Notes: generated by a model not told the origin, from the letters alone. 64,000 bases of DNA from Palsa-504 sp963787645 (GCA_963787645.1 CAWBDS010000014.1:434001-498000); one strand, 5' to 3'. Counted from the first letter of the stretch, positions 34,850 to 45,035 are shown. Program-made: numbers and translations.

Positions 34850-35800
34850 TCACGAGTGTGCCTGCCGGTAGTGCTGGGCCAGTATGTCGTCGCCGAAGTC
34901 GCTGCGCGGCCGCCTCAGCACGGTGTGCGCGTGGTTCCCGTCGCTGGTCGTGTCGTACTCGATGAGCAGGTCATCGCCCTGCACCCGGTAGTAATGCCGG
35001 GCGCTGGAGCGCACCGGTCCCTCCCAGGCGAAGTGCAGCTCGCCGCCCGCGAGCCGAGCCGCCTCGGCCGCGGCCAGATCGGCGGGCAGCCGGTCCAGGT
35101 ACGTCGTGACCAGCTCGCCGAGCACCGCTCGCGGGCCGGAGCCGAGCTGCCCGGCGGCCACGCCGAGCGGCTCGATGCCTGCCGCGGCGCGAGGGCTCGT
35201 CGCGGTACGGATATCGCCTGGCGGCTGATCGGCGACCACGGCCAGAACCCGTTCGGCCGGGGCCATCAGGTCCATCAGCGCCTGGGCCAGATCCTCTTCC
35301 GGAGCCAGCGGGCGAGATACCGGGCGCCCGGCGTAGCTGACGCAGGCCGGGTTGGCGCCGAAGAACACCGGTGCGGGGGAGACCCGATCGCCGGCCACGG
35401 TCATGGTCACCGACAGGTGATGCCCCTCGAAGCGCCACGACCACGGGGCATCCCCGCTCGGGTCGCCGAACACGTTGACCCAGTAATCGTTGCTGTGGCG
35501 GCCGCGCCGCCATCCTTCCCGCCGGTCTAGGACCTCTTCCAGGGCAATAATGGTCATCGCCTGCGCGTAGGCGTGTTCGCTGAGCCCGGTGGCCAGCAGC
35601 CGGTGCGCGGCCTTGCGCGGAACCCCGCTCATCTGGGCCAGGCACGCGCCGGGCCGATGCCGCGGCCGGTACTCCAGCCAGCGGCGGGCGGCGTCGTCCT
35701 CGAACGGCTGGGCGGCCAGCGCTCGCTGCTCGTCGTCCAGCGTGGCCAGCAGGACCGAGGCGGCCGACCGCATCGGCCCGGACAGTTCATCGGCAGCCAT
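34850..35800 (-). CDS. DUF3500 family protein
   Basis: 316 residues. The conserved DUF3500 blocks are visible: YWVNVFGDPSGDAPWSWRFEGHHLSVTMTV, PVFFGANPA, RPLAPEEDLAQALMDLM and HYYRVQGDDLLIEYDTTSDGNHAHTVLR near the end. Family activity is unknown; no signal peptide is present here. It is the first gene of a leftward trio and diverges from the methyltransferase gene at 35839 with only 38 bases between. Confidence 0.85.
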   Translation of the reverse strand: MAADELSGPMRSAASVLLATLDDEQRALAAQPFEDDAARRWLEYRPRHRPGACLAQMSGVPRKAAHRLLATGLSEHAYAQAMTIIALEEVLDRREGWRRGRHSNDYWVNVFGDPSGDAPWSWRFEGHHLSVTMTVAGDRVSPAPVFFGANPACVSYAGRPVSRPLAPEEDLAQALMDLMAPAERVLAVVADQPPGDIRTATSPRAAAGIEPLGVAAGQLGSGPRAVLGELVTTYLDRLPADLAAAEAARLAGGELHFAWEGPVRSSARHYYRVQGDDLLIEYDTTSDGNHAHTVLRRPRSDFGDDILAQHYRQAHS

Positions 35801-35838
35801 AGTCCCGGTATATCAACCCGGCCCGCGATAATGGGTCA

Positions 35839-36438
35839 GTGACCACACCCAGCTGGGATGACGCGTATACCGGAAGCACGCCCGCGCCCTGGGATCTGGG
35901 CGAACCGCAGCCGACCTTCGTCCGGCTGGCCGCCGACGGCCTGCTGACCGGTCAGGTGCTGGACGCCGGGTGCGGCACCGGGGAGCAGACCCTGCTGGCC
36001 GCCTCCTCGGGTGCCGACGCCCTGGGCGTCGACATCTCTCCGACCGCCATCAAGCGGGCTCGCGACAAGGCCGCCGCACGCGGGATCAAGGCTCGGTTCG
36101 AGGTCGCCGACGCGCTAAGCCTGGGCGATCTGGGCCTGACCTTCGACACGGTCATCGACAGCGGGGTGTTCCACGTCTTCGACGACGACAACCGCGCCCG
36201 GTACGTCGCGAGCCTGGCCTCGGTGCTGCGTCCGGGCGGCCGACTGTACCTGATGTGCTTCAGCGACCGGCAGCCGGGAGCGTTCGGCCCGCGGCGGGTC
36301 ACCGAAGACGAACTGCGGGCCGCGTTCGCCGCCGGCTGGACGATCATCACCATCCAGGCCGACGAGTTCGGGCTCGTGCCCGGGATCTTCCCCACCCCGA
36401 CCGCACAGGCCTGGCTGGCCATCATCAGCCGGGATTGA
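35839..36438 (+). CDS. Class I SAM-dependent methyltransferase
   Basis: 199 residues from GTG 35839. WDLGEPQPTFVRLAADG precedes motif I (GQVLDAGCGTGEQTLLAA), then ALGVDISPTAIKRAR, FEVADALSL, FDTVIDSGVFHVF, and SVLRPGGRLYLMCFSD. The PWDLGEPQP start and the VFHVF block are common in small thiopurine-methyltransferase-like enzymes (TPMT/tellurite group). Substrate unknown. Its last 14 bases overlap the end of the convergent MmpL gene. Confidence 0.85.
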   Translation: MTTPSWDDAYTGSTPAPWDLGEPQPTFVRLAADGLLTGQVLDAGCGTGEQTLLAASSGADALGVDISPTAIKRARDKAAARGIKARFEVADALSLGDLGLTFDTVIDSGVFHVFDDDNRARYVASLASVLRPGGRLYLMCFSDRQPGAFGPRRVTEDELRAAFAAGWTIITIQADEFGLVPGIFPTPTAQAWLAIISRD

Positions 36439-38824
36439 CCGGGCAGGCCCGGTGCCGCCGCGCCGGCCACATGCCCAGCCGGCCGAACAACGCGACCAGG
36501 GCCGGGACCAGCAGGGAGCGGACCGCGATCGCGTCCAGGATGACGCCGAGCGCCATGGTGATCGCGAGCTGGCGGAACTGCTCCAGGGGGATCACGGCCA
36601 GCATGGCGAAGCTCGCGGCCAGCGCCACCCCGGCCGTGGTGATGGCCCGCGACGCTCCGGGTGCGGCGACCGCGACCGCGTCCGGGACCGGCCGGCGCCT
36701 GGCCTCCTCCCAGATGCGGCCGACCACGAACACGTTGTAGTCCGAACCCAGCGAAACCAGCAGCACGCCCGCCGCGAACGGGACGAAGTACACCATGCTG
36801 GCCGACCCGAGTACGGCCCGGCAGATCAGAAAGGCCAGCCCCAGCGTGGCGAACACGGCCAGGACACTGGCGGCCAGCAGGTACACCGGCGCGAGCAGCG
36901 AGCGCAGGAACACCATCAGCAGGATCAGCGTCACCACCATGATCGCGACCGCCACCCGGCTCAGGTCGCTGAACACCGAGTTGATTGAATCGGAGATCAG
37001 CGCGGTCTGGCCCGCCACCTCGAACCGCACACCGGACAGCCCGGCCGCCCGGCCCAGCGAGACCAGCCGGTCCTGCAGTGCGCGGATCCGGCCGATCGCG
37101 GTCGCGTCGAGCGGGTCGGTCTGCTCCACGACCAGGAACCGGGCCGCACCCCCGGAACTGTCCAGCATCGGGTTCAGCGACGTGCCGTTCCCGCCCGACG
37201 CACCAGCCCCGCCGGGGAAGTTGCCCGGGCCGGCCAGCTCGGCCACGCCCGGCTGCTTGGCCAGCTCGTCCTGCAGTCGGGCCAGGGCCGCACTTTGCCC
37301 GGCCACACCGGGGCCGATGACCAGGATCTCGGTCGGGGACAAGATCCCGGGCGCGAACCCGTCGGCGGCGGCAGTGCTGGCGCGCACGCTAGCCGTGGAG
37401 GCCGGCAGCTCCCGGATCAGCGGCGACCCGAGGCGCAGGTCCCGCGCGGCCCACCCGGCCGCCAGCAGCCCGACCGTGCACACCGCGACGATCAGCAACG
37501 CCATGGGTCGCGTGGCCGCGAACCGCGCCGCCGACCAACGCGGCCGCCGGGCCGCCACCTCGCGGCGCCGCACTCGCAACGGAACCCGGCGGAACAGCAG
37601 CCCGCCGAACACCGCCATGAGGGCCGGCTCCAGCGTCATCGACACCACCATCGCGGTCAGCACGGTCAGCGCCAGCCCCGGCCCGAACGCCCGCAGCAGG
37701 TCTGTCCGGGCCACCGCCAGGCACGCGGTGGCGGCCGCCACGATCAGGCCCGCGGTCGCGATGATCGGCGAGAACTCCGCGGTGGCCAGCCGCGCCGCGG
37801 CCACCCGCGGTACGCCCTCGGCCAGCCGGGCGCGCATCCCGTCCAGGAAGAACACCGCATAATCGGTGGTCACCCCGAGCAGCAGCACGACGAGCACCGG
37901 ATCCAGGTCGGGCGGCAGCGAGATCCCCATGCGCTGGGCCGTCCAGGCCACGACCCGGACCGCGAGCACGTAGGCGGTGCCCGCGCAGGCCAGCGCGGCC
38001 AGCGGTGCGCCGACCGACCGGAACCGCAGGCCCAAGATCAGCGCGATGGCCAGCACGGTGAACAGCTCGACCCACAGCACGTGGCCCTGGATGATCTGGC
38101 TCTGCGCGTACTCGGCCGGCACCGGGCCGGTCACGCCGATCACGTGGTCGCCCGGCTGGTTCAAGTACCAGCGCGCGTACTCGGTCGCGCCCGCGGTCTG
38201 CTGGCCGAACGAGGTGCCCGGCTGGAAGTACAGGAACGTGATGATCGTGGTGGAGTGTTCCGCGGTGCCCGTGAGCAGGCCCGCGGTGTTCGGCAGCGGG
38301 AACGCTCCGGCCAGGCCGGGGATGCCGCCCGGCGGCCCAGGGCTGAGCGGCCCGGTCAGATCGGCGGCGCTCAGGTGGTCGGCCTGGGCCAGCGCTTCGG
38401 CCACCCCCGCGGCCTGCGCCGCCTGCTGACCAAGCTGGCCGCCGACCGCCCGGTCCGCGGCCAGGGCCTGGCGGACCGCCCGGACCTGGGTTGCGTTCGG
38501 CAGGCCTCGCGGATCCCGTTGCACGACCGCGACGGCGGCGTCGAGCGGGAAGCCAAACAGCTTGCCGGCGTCGCTCTCGGCGTGTGCCGCTGGCGATCCG
38601 GGCGGGATCAGCTCGGACAGCCCGCCCGTGGTCGGGTTCAGCGGCGGCAGGAACACGATCGCCGCCGCCACGGCGGCGGCCCACCCGGCGATGATCAGCA
38701 ACCGCAGGCTGACCACTACGGCGGCGTAGCTCCGGGCCAGCAGGCCCACCGCCGCCTTCGGCCGGCCGGGTGTCGCAGCGTCGTCGACGGCGGGATGCTC
38801 GCGAAGCGTCACGAGCATGGCCAC
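36425..38824 (-). CDS. MmpL-family RND transporter
   Basis: 799 residues with 12 predicted membrane helices in two halves. Each half has a large extracellular loop (about residues 60-220 and 430-570). Typical segments are PVLVVLLLGVTTDYAVFFLDGMRARL with its buried Asp/Tyr proton relay, and the repeat VSLGSDYNVFVVGRIWEEARRR. EIDERELS-like SELIPPGSPAAHAESD follows helix 1. MmpL proteins export lipids or siderophores using proton force. No lipid-synthesis gene is adjacent, so the cargo is unknown. It diverges from the GH3 gene. Confidence 0.88.
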   Translation of the reverse strand: MAMLVTLREHPAVDDAATPGRPKAAVGLLARSYAAVVVSLRLLIIAGWAAAVAAAIVFLPPLNPTTGGLSELIPPGSPAAHAESDAGKLFGFPLDAAVAVVQRDPRGLPNATQVRAVRQALAADRAVGGQLGQQAAQAAGVAEALAQADHLSAADLTGPLSPGPPGGIPGLAGAFPLPNTAGLLTGTAEHSTTIITFLYFQPGTSFGQQTAGATEYARWYLNQPGDHVIGVTGPVPAEYAQSQIIQGHVLWVELFTVLAIALILGLRFRSVGAPLAALACAGTAYVLAVRVVAWTAQRMGISLPPDLDPVLVVLLLGVTTDYAVFFLDGMRARLAEGVPRVAAARLATAEFSPIIATAGLIVAAATACLAVARTDLLRAFGPGLALTVLTAMVVSMTLEPALMAVFGGLLFRRVPLRVRRREVAARRPRWSAARFAATRPMALLIVAVCTVGLLAAGWAARDLRLGSPLIRELPASTASVRASTAAADGFAPGILSPTEILVIGPGVAGQSAALARLQDELAKQPGVAELAGPGNFPGGAGASGGNGTSLNPMLDSSGGAARFLVVEQTDPLDATAIGRIRALQDRLVSLGRAAGLSGVRFEVAGQTALISDSINSVFSDLSRVAVAIMVVTLILLMVFLRSLLAPVYLLAASVLAVFATLGLAFLICRAVLGSASMVYFVPFAAGVLLVSLGSDYNVFVVGRIWEEARRRPVPDAVAVAAPGASRAITTAGVALAASFAMLAVIPLEQFRQLAITMALGVILDAIAVRSLLVPALVALFGRLGMWPARRHRACPVNPG

Positions 38825-38858
38825 TACCCACGATCGAGCCGGCTACGGCTGCGGTGAA

Positions 38859-38882
38859 GCGCGAATAATTCCTCAATCGCGC
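38859..38882. promoter_or_regulatory. Inverted repeat between mmpL and the GH3 gene
   Basis: GCGCGA (38859-38864) and TCGCGC (38877-38882) flank an AT-rich 12-base centre (ATAATTCCTCAA). It lies inside the 93-base divergent promoter region. The AT-rich core could be a -10 region with a repressor site around it. Confidence 0.35.
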
Positions 38883-38917
38883 GGCTCGACGTTCCGGGGT
38901 GGGCTAGAACGGATCGG

Positions 38918-40167
38918 GTGCGAGATAACGACGGCCACGGCGGGAGGCGGCGCCAGCCGCCCCGTGCGCTGCTCGTCGGGTCCGTATCGCTGGCCTTGGC
39001 GTGTTCCGGGTGCGGGCTCGGGACGGCCAGCAGCAAGACCCCGCCGCCGTCGGCCAGCGTGGCCAGCTCCGCGTCGGTGCCGGGCCTGGCCCCAGGCGCG
39101 GCGTCGGCCGGGCCGGCGCCATCCTGCCCGCGGCAGGTGTTCTCCCGGATGACCGAAGCCCAGCGGGTCGGGCAGCTGTTCCTGGTCGGGATCGCCGGAG
39201 AACCGGCCGCCGACGTCGCCCAGGCGGTCCGGACGTATCACTTCGGCAACCTGTTGTGGCAGGGCACCAGCGCGGCGGGCCTGGCCGTGGATCAGCAGGA
39301 CAGCCAGGCCATCCAGGCGCTGGCGTCCTTCTCCGCCACCTCCGGGGTCCGGTTCTTCATCGCGGCCAATCAGGAGGGCGGCCAGGTGCAGGAACTGCAG
39401 GGACCCGGCTTCACCGGATCCCGTCCGCCCTGGCCCAGGGACAGTTGTCCGTCGCCGAACTGCAGCAGCAGGCCGCGGCCTGGGGCCGCCAGCTGCGGTC
39501 GGCGGGCGTCAACCTCGACCTGGCCCCGGTGATGGACGTCGTGCCGAGCGCCACCGCGAGCCAGAACGCGCCGGTCGGCGCGCTGCAGCGCGAGTTCGGC
39601 CACACCCCGCAGGCCAGCGGGTCGCACGGGGTGGCGTTCATCCGCGGCATGGCCCAGGCCGGCGTGGCGACCACCGCCAAGCACTTCCCGGGTCTGGGCC
39701 GCGTGGCCGGCAACACGGACTACAGCTCCGGGGTGGTCAACACCGTCACCGGCCCGGATAGCTCATATCTCACGTCGTTCCGGACCTCCATCAACGCCGG
39801 GGTCCGGTTCGTCATGGTCGCCCTGGCCACCTACAAGCGCATCGACCCGCACCACCTGGCGGCGTTCTCCGCGCCGGTCATCCGCGGCCTGCTGCGCGAC
39901 AAGCTGCAGTTCAGCGGGGTGGTCGTCTCCGACGACCTGGGCGCCGCGGCCGCGGTGGCCGGCCTGTCGCCGGCCACCCGCGCCATCGACTTCCTCACCG
40001 CCGGCGGCGACCTGATCACCTCCCAGAGCCTGCCCGCGGCCACCGCCATGGATCAGGCCGTGCTGGCCCGGGCCGCGCACGATGCCTCCTTCCGCACCAC
40101 GGTGAACAGCGCGGTGCTGCAGATCCTGGACGCCAAGCAGGTCGCTCACCTCCTGACGTGCCGCTGA
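38918..40167 (+). CDS. Secreted GH3 beta-N-acetylhexosaminidase, LpqI/NagZ-like lipoprotein (frameshifted)
   Basis: About 416 residues in two frames. The GTG 38918 frame has a lipobox (LACSGC), MTEAQRVGQLFLVGI, FFIAANQEGGQVQELQGPGFT. The frame breaks at about 39411-39416, where one C seems lost. The second frame gives RIPSALAQGQLS, NLDLAPVMDVVPS, TTAKHFPGLGRVAGNTD and the nucleophile segment VVSDDLGA. KHFPGLG is the form seen in mycobacterial LpqI, which removes GlcNAc from wall fragments. With GH18 and the amino-sugar operon nearby it may act on chitin products or cell wall. Anchored outside the membrane. Confidence 0.78.
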
Positions 40168-40254
40168 TTTCAGTCGCGCGCACTGGGAAGGCATCCAAAT
40201 AAAACGCGTTTGCGGTGTGTCCAGCGTCAGCCGACGTGATCAGATGCCTCGCCA

Positions 40255-40259
40255 TACTT
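40255..40259. repeat. Target-site duplication, left copy
   Basis: TACTT directly before the left inverted end of the Tn3-family element. An identical TACTT follows the right end at 48099-48103. Five-base duplications are the Tn3-family hallmark. Confidence 0.85.
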
Positions 40260-40308
40260 GGGGTGCCGTTAACGAAACGGGTACCAGCCGCCAAATTGTG
40301 GATCATGG
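40260..40308 (+). repeat. Left terminal inverted repeat of the Tn3-family element
   Basis: Starts GGGGTGCCGTTAACGAAACG. It matches the reverse complement of 48050-48098 at 43 of 49 positions; within the first 38 bases, the usual Tn3 length, 34 agree. Confidence 0.88.
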
Positions 40309-40403
40309 CTGCTGGCCTGCGGCTTCGCTCGGGTTCTAACGGTCGGGTCACGGTCGATGGGTTCTGACACCACGGGGTTGGCGGTGCGGCAGGATGCGCG
40401 GCC

Positions 40404-42378
40404 ATGAAACGCGATCCGGCCGGGATGGACAAGCTGGTCGAGCACTGGACGGTGCTGCGCGGGGAGCGTGACCTGGTCGACGCGAAGCACGGGGTGACGA
40501 GACTCGGCTTCGCTTTGATCCTGAAGTTCTACACACGGCACGGCCGGTTTCCGCGCGGGCGGGGCGAGTTTCCTGACGAGGTGGTCGAGCACGTCGCGCG
40601 GCAGGTGAAGTGCTCGCCGGCGGATCTGGGTCTGTACGACTAGGGCGGGCGCAGTGTGGAGCGGCACCGCCGCGAGATACGCGACCACCTCGGATTCCGT
40701 GAATGCTCAGTCGCGGACGCCGCGAAGCTGGCCGACTGGCTGGCGGTCAACGTCACGAGCGCGGAGCGCGATCCGCACACGGCGTGCGTGGAGTTGCTCA
40801 AGAAGCTGCGTGAGGAGCGCATCGAGCCGCCGACCGAGGGCCGGCTCGATGAGATGGTGGCCGATGCGCTGCGGGCGGCGGGGCGCTCCTGGTTCGCGGC
40901 GATCCCCGCGCGGCTGACCGAAGAGAGCCGCACCCGAGTCTTGGGCCTGGTCGACTGGAGGGAGCCGCCCTGCGCGAGGAGATGACCGCCGCGTTGGGCA
41001 CGCTCAACGACGCGCTGCCGCGCCTGGACTGGGTGCAGATCGCCCCGCGCAAGGCCGGGCCGATCAAGCTGACCCCGTTGGAGGCCGCTGCGGAGCCGCG
41101 CAACCTGCGGCGGATCAAGCACGAGGTCACCCGTCGCTGGACCGGCATTCCGCTGATCGACTTCCTGAAGGAGGCGCTACTGCGCAGCGGGGCGCTCGAC
41201 CAGGTCGTCTCGGTGGCCGGCTCCGGCTCCCTGCCGCCGGACGTCTTGGCCAAGCGGCTGATGCTGGCGATCTACGCCTACGGCACCAACACCGGCATCC
41301 GCGCCGTGATCCCGCCGGGCGGGGCGCACAGCGAGGGGGAGGTGCGCTACGCCCGCCGCCGCTACCTGACCGTGCCGGTCGTCCAGGCGATCGCGGTCGC
41401 CCTGGCCAACGCCACCTTCGCCGCCCGTGACACCGGCCTGTGGGGTGCCGCGTCCACCGCCGTGGCCTCGGACTCCACGCACTTTCGCGCCTGGGACCAG
41501 AACCTGTTCACCGAGTGGCACGCCCGTTACGGCGGCCGCGGGATCCTGGTGTACTGGCACGTGGAGGAGAAGTACGTGGTCGTGCACTGCCAGGTGCTCA
41601 AGGCCTCCGCGTCCGGGGTCGCCGCCATGGTCGAGGGCGCGGTGCGCCACGGCTCCACGATGAAGCTGGAGGGCAACTACACCGACACCCACGGCCAGTC
41701 CCTGATCGGCTTCGGCATCACCCGGCTGCTGGACATCGACCTGCTGCCGCGCATCAAGCAGATCAACGCCGTGCGTCTCTATCGTCCGGAGTCGGCGGCC
41801 GCCGGCGATCCGTACCCGCGTCTCGCGCCCGCGCTGCACGGGCCGGTCAACTGGCGGGTCATCGCCGAGAACTACGACACCGTCGTGAAGTACGCCACGG
41901 CGATCCACGAGCGCACCGCGTCCACCGAGGCCGTGCTCTCCCGTTTCCGCAACTCGGCATCCCATCCCGCCTACCAGGCGATGCTGGAGATCGGTAAAGC
42001 CTAGAGAACGATCTTCGTGGCGCGGTACCTGTACGACCGGGATCTGCAACGCCAGATCGAATCGGGCCTGAACGTGGTGGAGGCCTGGAACCGGGCCAAC
42101 GCCGTGATCTGCTACGGCAAGAGCGGGGAAATCTCCACCAACCGGCGCGAGGAGGTGGAGATGACCGCCCTGTGCCTGCGGATCCTGCACGCCAGTCTCG
42201 TGTACGTCAATACCCTCATGCTCAGGACGTGCTGGTCGAACCAGCGTGGGCGAAGCTGCTCATCCCCGTCGACCGGCGCGCTTTGACCCCGCTGTTCTGG
42301 GAGCACGTGCGCCCCTACGGCGAGGTCCGCCTGGATCTGGGCAGCCGACTGTCGATCGGCGTGGACGCCGGCCGCTGA
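40404..42378 (+). pseudogene. tnpA: Tn3-family transposase, decayed
   Basis: The N-terminal DUF4158 part (YTRHGRFPRGRGEFPDEVVE) runs to a TAG at 40641 where Trp is expected. The second piece (VERHRREIRDHLGFRECSV) ends near 40960. Some 300 or more residues are missing, then GALREEMTAALGTLNDALPRLDW resumes. The DDE site is still readable: VASDSTHFRAWDQNLFTEWH, LEGNYTDTHGQSLIGFG, and NVVEAWNRANAVI, the last after a TAG at 42002 where Gln is expected. A frameshift at about 42220 precedes VLVEPAWAKLLIPVDRRALTP. About 658 codons remain of roughly 1000. It cannot work; any movement needs a related transposase in trans. Confidence 0.9.
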
Positions 42379-42509
42379 CGGTCCCTGCAGCCGCAGAGTG
42401 CGTGTCGCGGCCCGCGACGGTCAGTGCGCGGTGAACGGTGACCGTGATCCGTTCCGGGTTGCGCGAGAGCCGTGGCGCGTGGCGTGCTGGAGCCGGTGGT
42501 CGGCCACGC

Positions 42510-42905
42510 TCATCGGGCCGCCGGTGTGGCGTTGGCGTAGGTGTGCGGGTCGACGGGTTGCTCGGCCTTGGGCAGGTGGGCGACCACGAGCAGGTAGGAG
42601 TCGGTGACCAGGTCCTTCACCAGCTTCGCATCGACGCCTTGGCCGCCCTCCAGGGTGATCCAGTGCTTCTTGTTCATGTGGTAGCCGAGGGTGATGTGGC
42701 TGTTGTGTTCCCGCAGGGCGCGGGCCTCGCCGGGCTCCGCCTTGAGGATCACCACGGGCCGCCCGGGAACCTCGGTCATCAGCATGAACACCTTGCCGCG
42801 TACCTTGAACACCTCCCAGTCAGGGCCGAAGGGATGCTCTAGCTGGGCTCCGGGAAGTTCCTGCGCGCGCTCGGCGGCGGTCTTGTGCAGGGTCGATCCG
42901 TTCAT
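42510..42905 (-). CDS. MmcQ/YjbR family protein
   Basis: 131 residues. The CyaY-like fold of this family shows in ELPGAQLEHPFGPDWEVFKVRGKVFMLM, VVILKAEPGEARALRE, and GYHMNKKHWITLEGG, with the usual VTDSYLLVVAHLPK end. Such proteins are called DNA-binding by similarity, with little experimental support. It is transposon cargo and diverges from the AraC-type gene across about 120 bases, which suggests joint control, but this is only positional. Confidence 0.8.
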   Translation of the reverse strand: MNGSTLHKTAAERAQELPGAQLEHPFGPDWEVFKVRGKVFMLMTEVPGRPVVILKAEPGEARALREHNSHITLGYHMNKKHWITLEGGQGVDAKLVKDLVTDSYLLVVAHLPKAEQPVDPHTYANATPAAR

Positions 42906-43025
42906 GAGCGTCTCCTGTGCTTGGGTCGCGGCGGGCAGGCGCGAGGGCCGTAGGCCGCGTGATCACGGCGGCACGTCCCAATCTTTTCCCCGAAGCCGGC
43001 ACAAACGGCGGTAGGGTGCGGACAC

Positions 43026-43958
43026 GTGATGGTCGGCAAGCGACACCCCGAAGCGGGCGGGCAGGCCGGGGCGGGCGCGGTTCCGCTCTACGGTTTCCGG
43101 CCCCCGGTCGGCACTCCGTACGGTCTCGAGGTCAACACCATCGAGGACTTCTTCGCCCAACACGACGACTGGCCGTGGAACCCGCCGCTTCCGGGCCGCG
43201 CCAGCTTCCACTACCTGATCGGGGTCACCGAGGGCGAGCTGCTCCACGACGTCAACCACGTCACACGCAGCGTCACCCCCGGCCGGTGGCTGTGGGTGCG
43301 TCCCGGGCACGCGCAGTGCTGGCATCCGCCGGGTACCGCGCGCGGCCCGTTCATCCTGTTCGAACCGCACGTGCTGACCTCCGTCACCGCGCGCCTGCTG
43401 GCCCCGCTCACCGCGCACCAGGCCCCCGCCGTGCTGAGCCCGCATCCCGACGATGCGCCCTGGTTGCTACAGACCGCCCTGCAACTGCTGGACGAACACC
43501 GCGCCCTCGGGCGCCGCCCCCTCGATCTGCATCACGCCCTGCGGCGCAGCCTTCTGGAATCGCTGCTGCTGCGCCTGGCCAACTCCCCGGACCTCGCCCC
43601 GACCCAAGCGGCGGCCGCCGCGGGCCGTGCTGAGACATACCGGCGGTTCCTCGACGCGCTGGAGCTGCACTTTCGCGAACTGCACCAGGCAGCGGACTAT
43701 GCGCAGCTGCTCGGCTGCTCCGTGCGCACGTTGAGCCGCGCCGCCCGGGACGCCACCGGCAGCGGGGTGCGTGAGCTCATCGACGAGCGGCGACTACTCG
43801 AGGCCCGGCGCCTGCTGGCAGCGGACCGGTGGGACGCGCGGGCCGTGGCCGTCCACCTGGGCTTCACCGATCCGGCGAACTTCGGCCGCTTCTTCCGCGA
43901 CCGCACCGGCCTGACCCCGGCCGCGTTCGCGACCCGCGAAGCCACGAGCGGTGCGTGA
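43026..43958 (+). CDS. AraC-family transcriptional regulator
   Basis: 310 residues, GTG 43026 (ATG 43029 is equally possible). An N-terminal cupin-like ligand domain (HYLIGVTEGELLHDVNHVTRSVTPGRWLWVRPGHAQCWHPP) is followed by two helix-turn-helix units: YAQLLGCSVRTLSRAARDATGSGVRELIDERRLLEARRLL and DARAVAVHLGFTDPANFGRFFRDRTGLTPAAF. The second is the classic AraC signature. Located within the transposon beside the enzymes at 44013 and 45100, it is the likely activator of that cargo. Confidence 0.88.
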   Translation: MMVGKRHPEAGGQAGAGAVPLYGFRPPVGTPYGLEVNTIEDFFAQHDDWPWNPPLPGRASFHYLIGVTEGELLHDVNHVTRSVTPGRWLWVRPGHAQCWHPPGTARGPFILFEPHVLTSVTARLLAPLTAHQAPAVLSPHPDDAPWLLQTALQLLDEHRALGRRPLDLHHALRRSLLESLLLRLANSPDLAPTQAAAAAGRAETYRRFLDALELHFRELHQAADYAQLLGCSVRTLSRAARDATGSGVRELIDERRLLEARRLLAADRWDARAVAVHLGFTDPANFGRFFRDRTGLTPAAFATREATSGA

Positions 43959-44012
43959 GGCGAGCGCGGCGGCCGGGCGAATCGACCGGCGTGGATCTGG
44001 GTGTGGATGCCT

Positions 44013-45035
44013 TTAGCCGTCGGGCAGCACCACGTGCTTGCCCGGCGTCGCGCCGGACTCGACGTCGGCCTGGGCGTCGCGAACCTGCTGCAGGCCCCGG
44101 TAGACCTTCGCGACCGGGGCCCGCAGCCGGCCGTCGGCGATCGCCTGCAGCTGCCGCTGGAACACGTCGGCGGGCAGGTCGGTGGCCTCGCCCGCGTAGC
44201 TGGTCAGCCGCACCCCGTTGGGGATCATGAACGGGATGAAGTCGGGGATCGTCCACCCGCCGGCCAGGGCGCCGGTGAAGCAGACCGTGCCGTGCGTGCG
44301 CACGCAGGCGAAGGTGTCCGGCAGCACGGTGCAGCCCACCAGTTCCAGCGCGGCGTCCACGCCGTGCGGGATCAGCTCGCGCACCTTCTCGGCGATCGCC
44401 CCGTCGTCCACGACCGGGTGGTCGACGCCCATGGCCCGCAGCTCCCCGGCCCGCTCCGGGCTGCGCGTGCTGGAGATGACGGTGGCGCCCAGGTCCTTGG
44501 CCATCGCCGCCGCGCTCAGCCCGACCGTGGAGGTGCCGCCGCGGATCAGCACGCTCTGCCCGGCCTGCAGGGCCAAGCCGGTGCTCAGGGATCCGTAGGC
44601 GGTCTGGAACATCTCCGGCAGCGCGCCGAGCACCTCCCACGGCAGGGCGCTCTCGAACGCGATGACCTGCGCCGCGGGGACGGTCACGTACTGGGCGTAA
44701 GAGCCGTCGAAGGCGCGGCCCATGCCGCCCATCATCGTGGCCGCCTGCTGGCCCGGGCGCAGCCCGCTGCCCTCGCCGGCCTGGTCGATGACCCCGACGG
44801 CCTCGATGCCGGGCACGCGCGGGTAGGTGACCTGGGCGTCCGACTCGCCCTTGCGGGTGGTGACCTCGGATTCGTTCACGCCGAACGCCTTGACCTTGAT
44901 CCGCACCCAGCCGGGCCGTGGTGCGGGCACCGGCACGTCCCGGATCTCCAGCGCGTCCAGGCCGCCGGGACGGGTGACCACGACGGCCTGCATGCTCGCC
45001 GGTGCGCCGTCGCCGACTGCTGCCGGGTGGCTCAT
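44013..45035 (-). CDS. Zinc-type alcohol dehydrogenase/quinone oxidoreductase (MDR family)
   Basis: 340 residues. GroES-like N-domain: MQAVVVTRPGGLDALEIRDVPVPAPRPGWVRIKVKAFGVNESE, then YPRVPGIEAVGVID. The Rossmann part has SVLIRGGTSTVGLSAAAMAKDLGATVISSTRSPER, which favours NADPH (Ser-Thr-Arg). ALELVGCTVLPDTFACVRTHGTVCFTGAL is typical of quinone-oxidoreductase-like MDRs. The zinc-binding Cys cluster is absent. Probably an NADPH-dependent reductase of quinones or enones. It lies 64 bases downstream of the esterase gene in the same direction, so the two form the enzyme cargo of the transposon. Confidence 0.85.
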   Translation of the reverse strand: MSHPAAVGDGAPASMQAVVVTRPGGLDALEIRDVPVPAPRPGWVRIKVKAFGVNESEVTTRKGESDAQVTYPRVPGIEAVGVIDQAGEGSGLRPGQQAATMMGGMGRAFDGSYAQYVTVPAAQVIAFESALPWEVLGALPEMFQTAYGSLSTGLALQAGQSVLIRGGTSTVGLSAAAMAKDLGATVISSTRSPERAGELRAMGVDHPVVDDGAIAEKVRELIPHGVDAALELVGCTVLPDTFACVRTHGTVCFTGALAGGWTIPDFIPFMIPNGVRLTSYAGEATDLPADVFQRQLQAIADGRLRAPVAKVYRGLQQVRDAQADVESGATPGKHVVLPDG

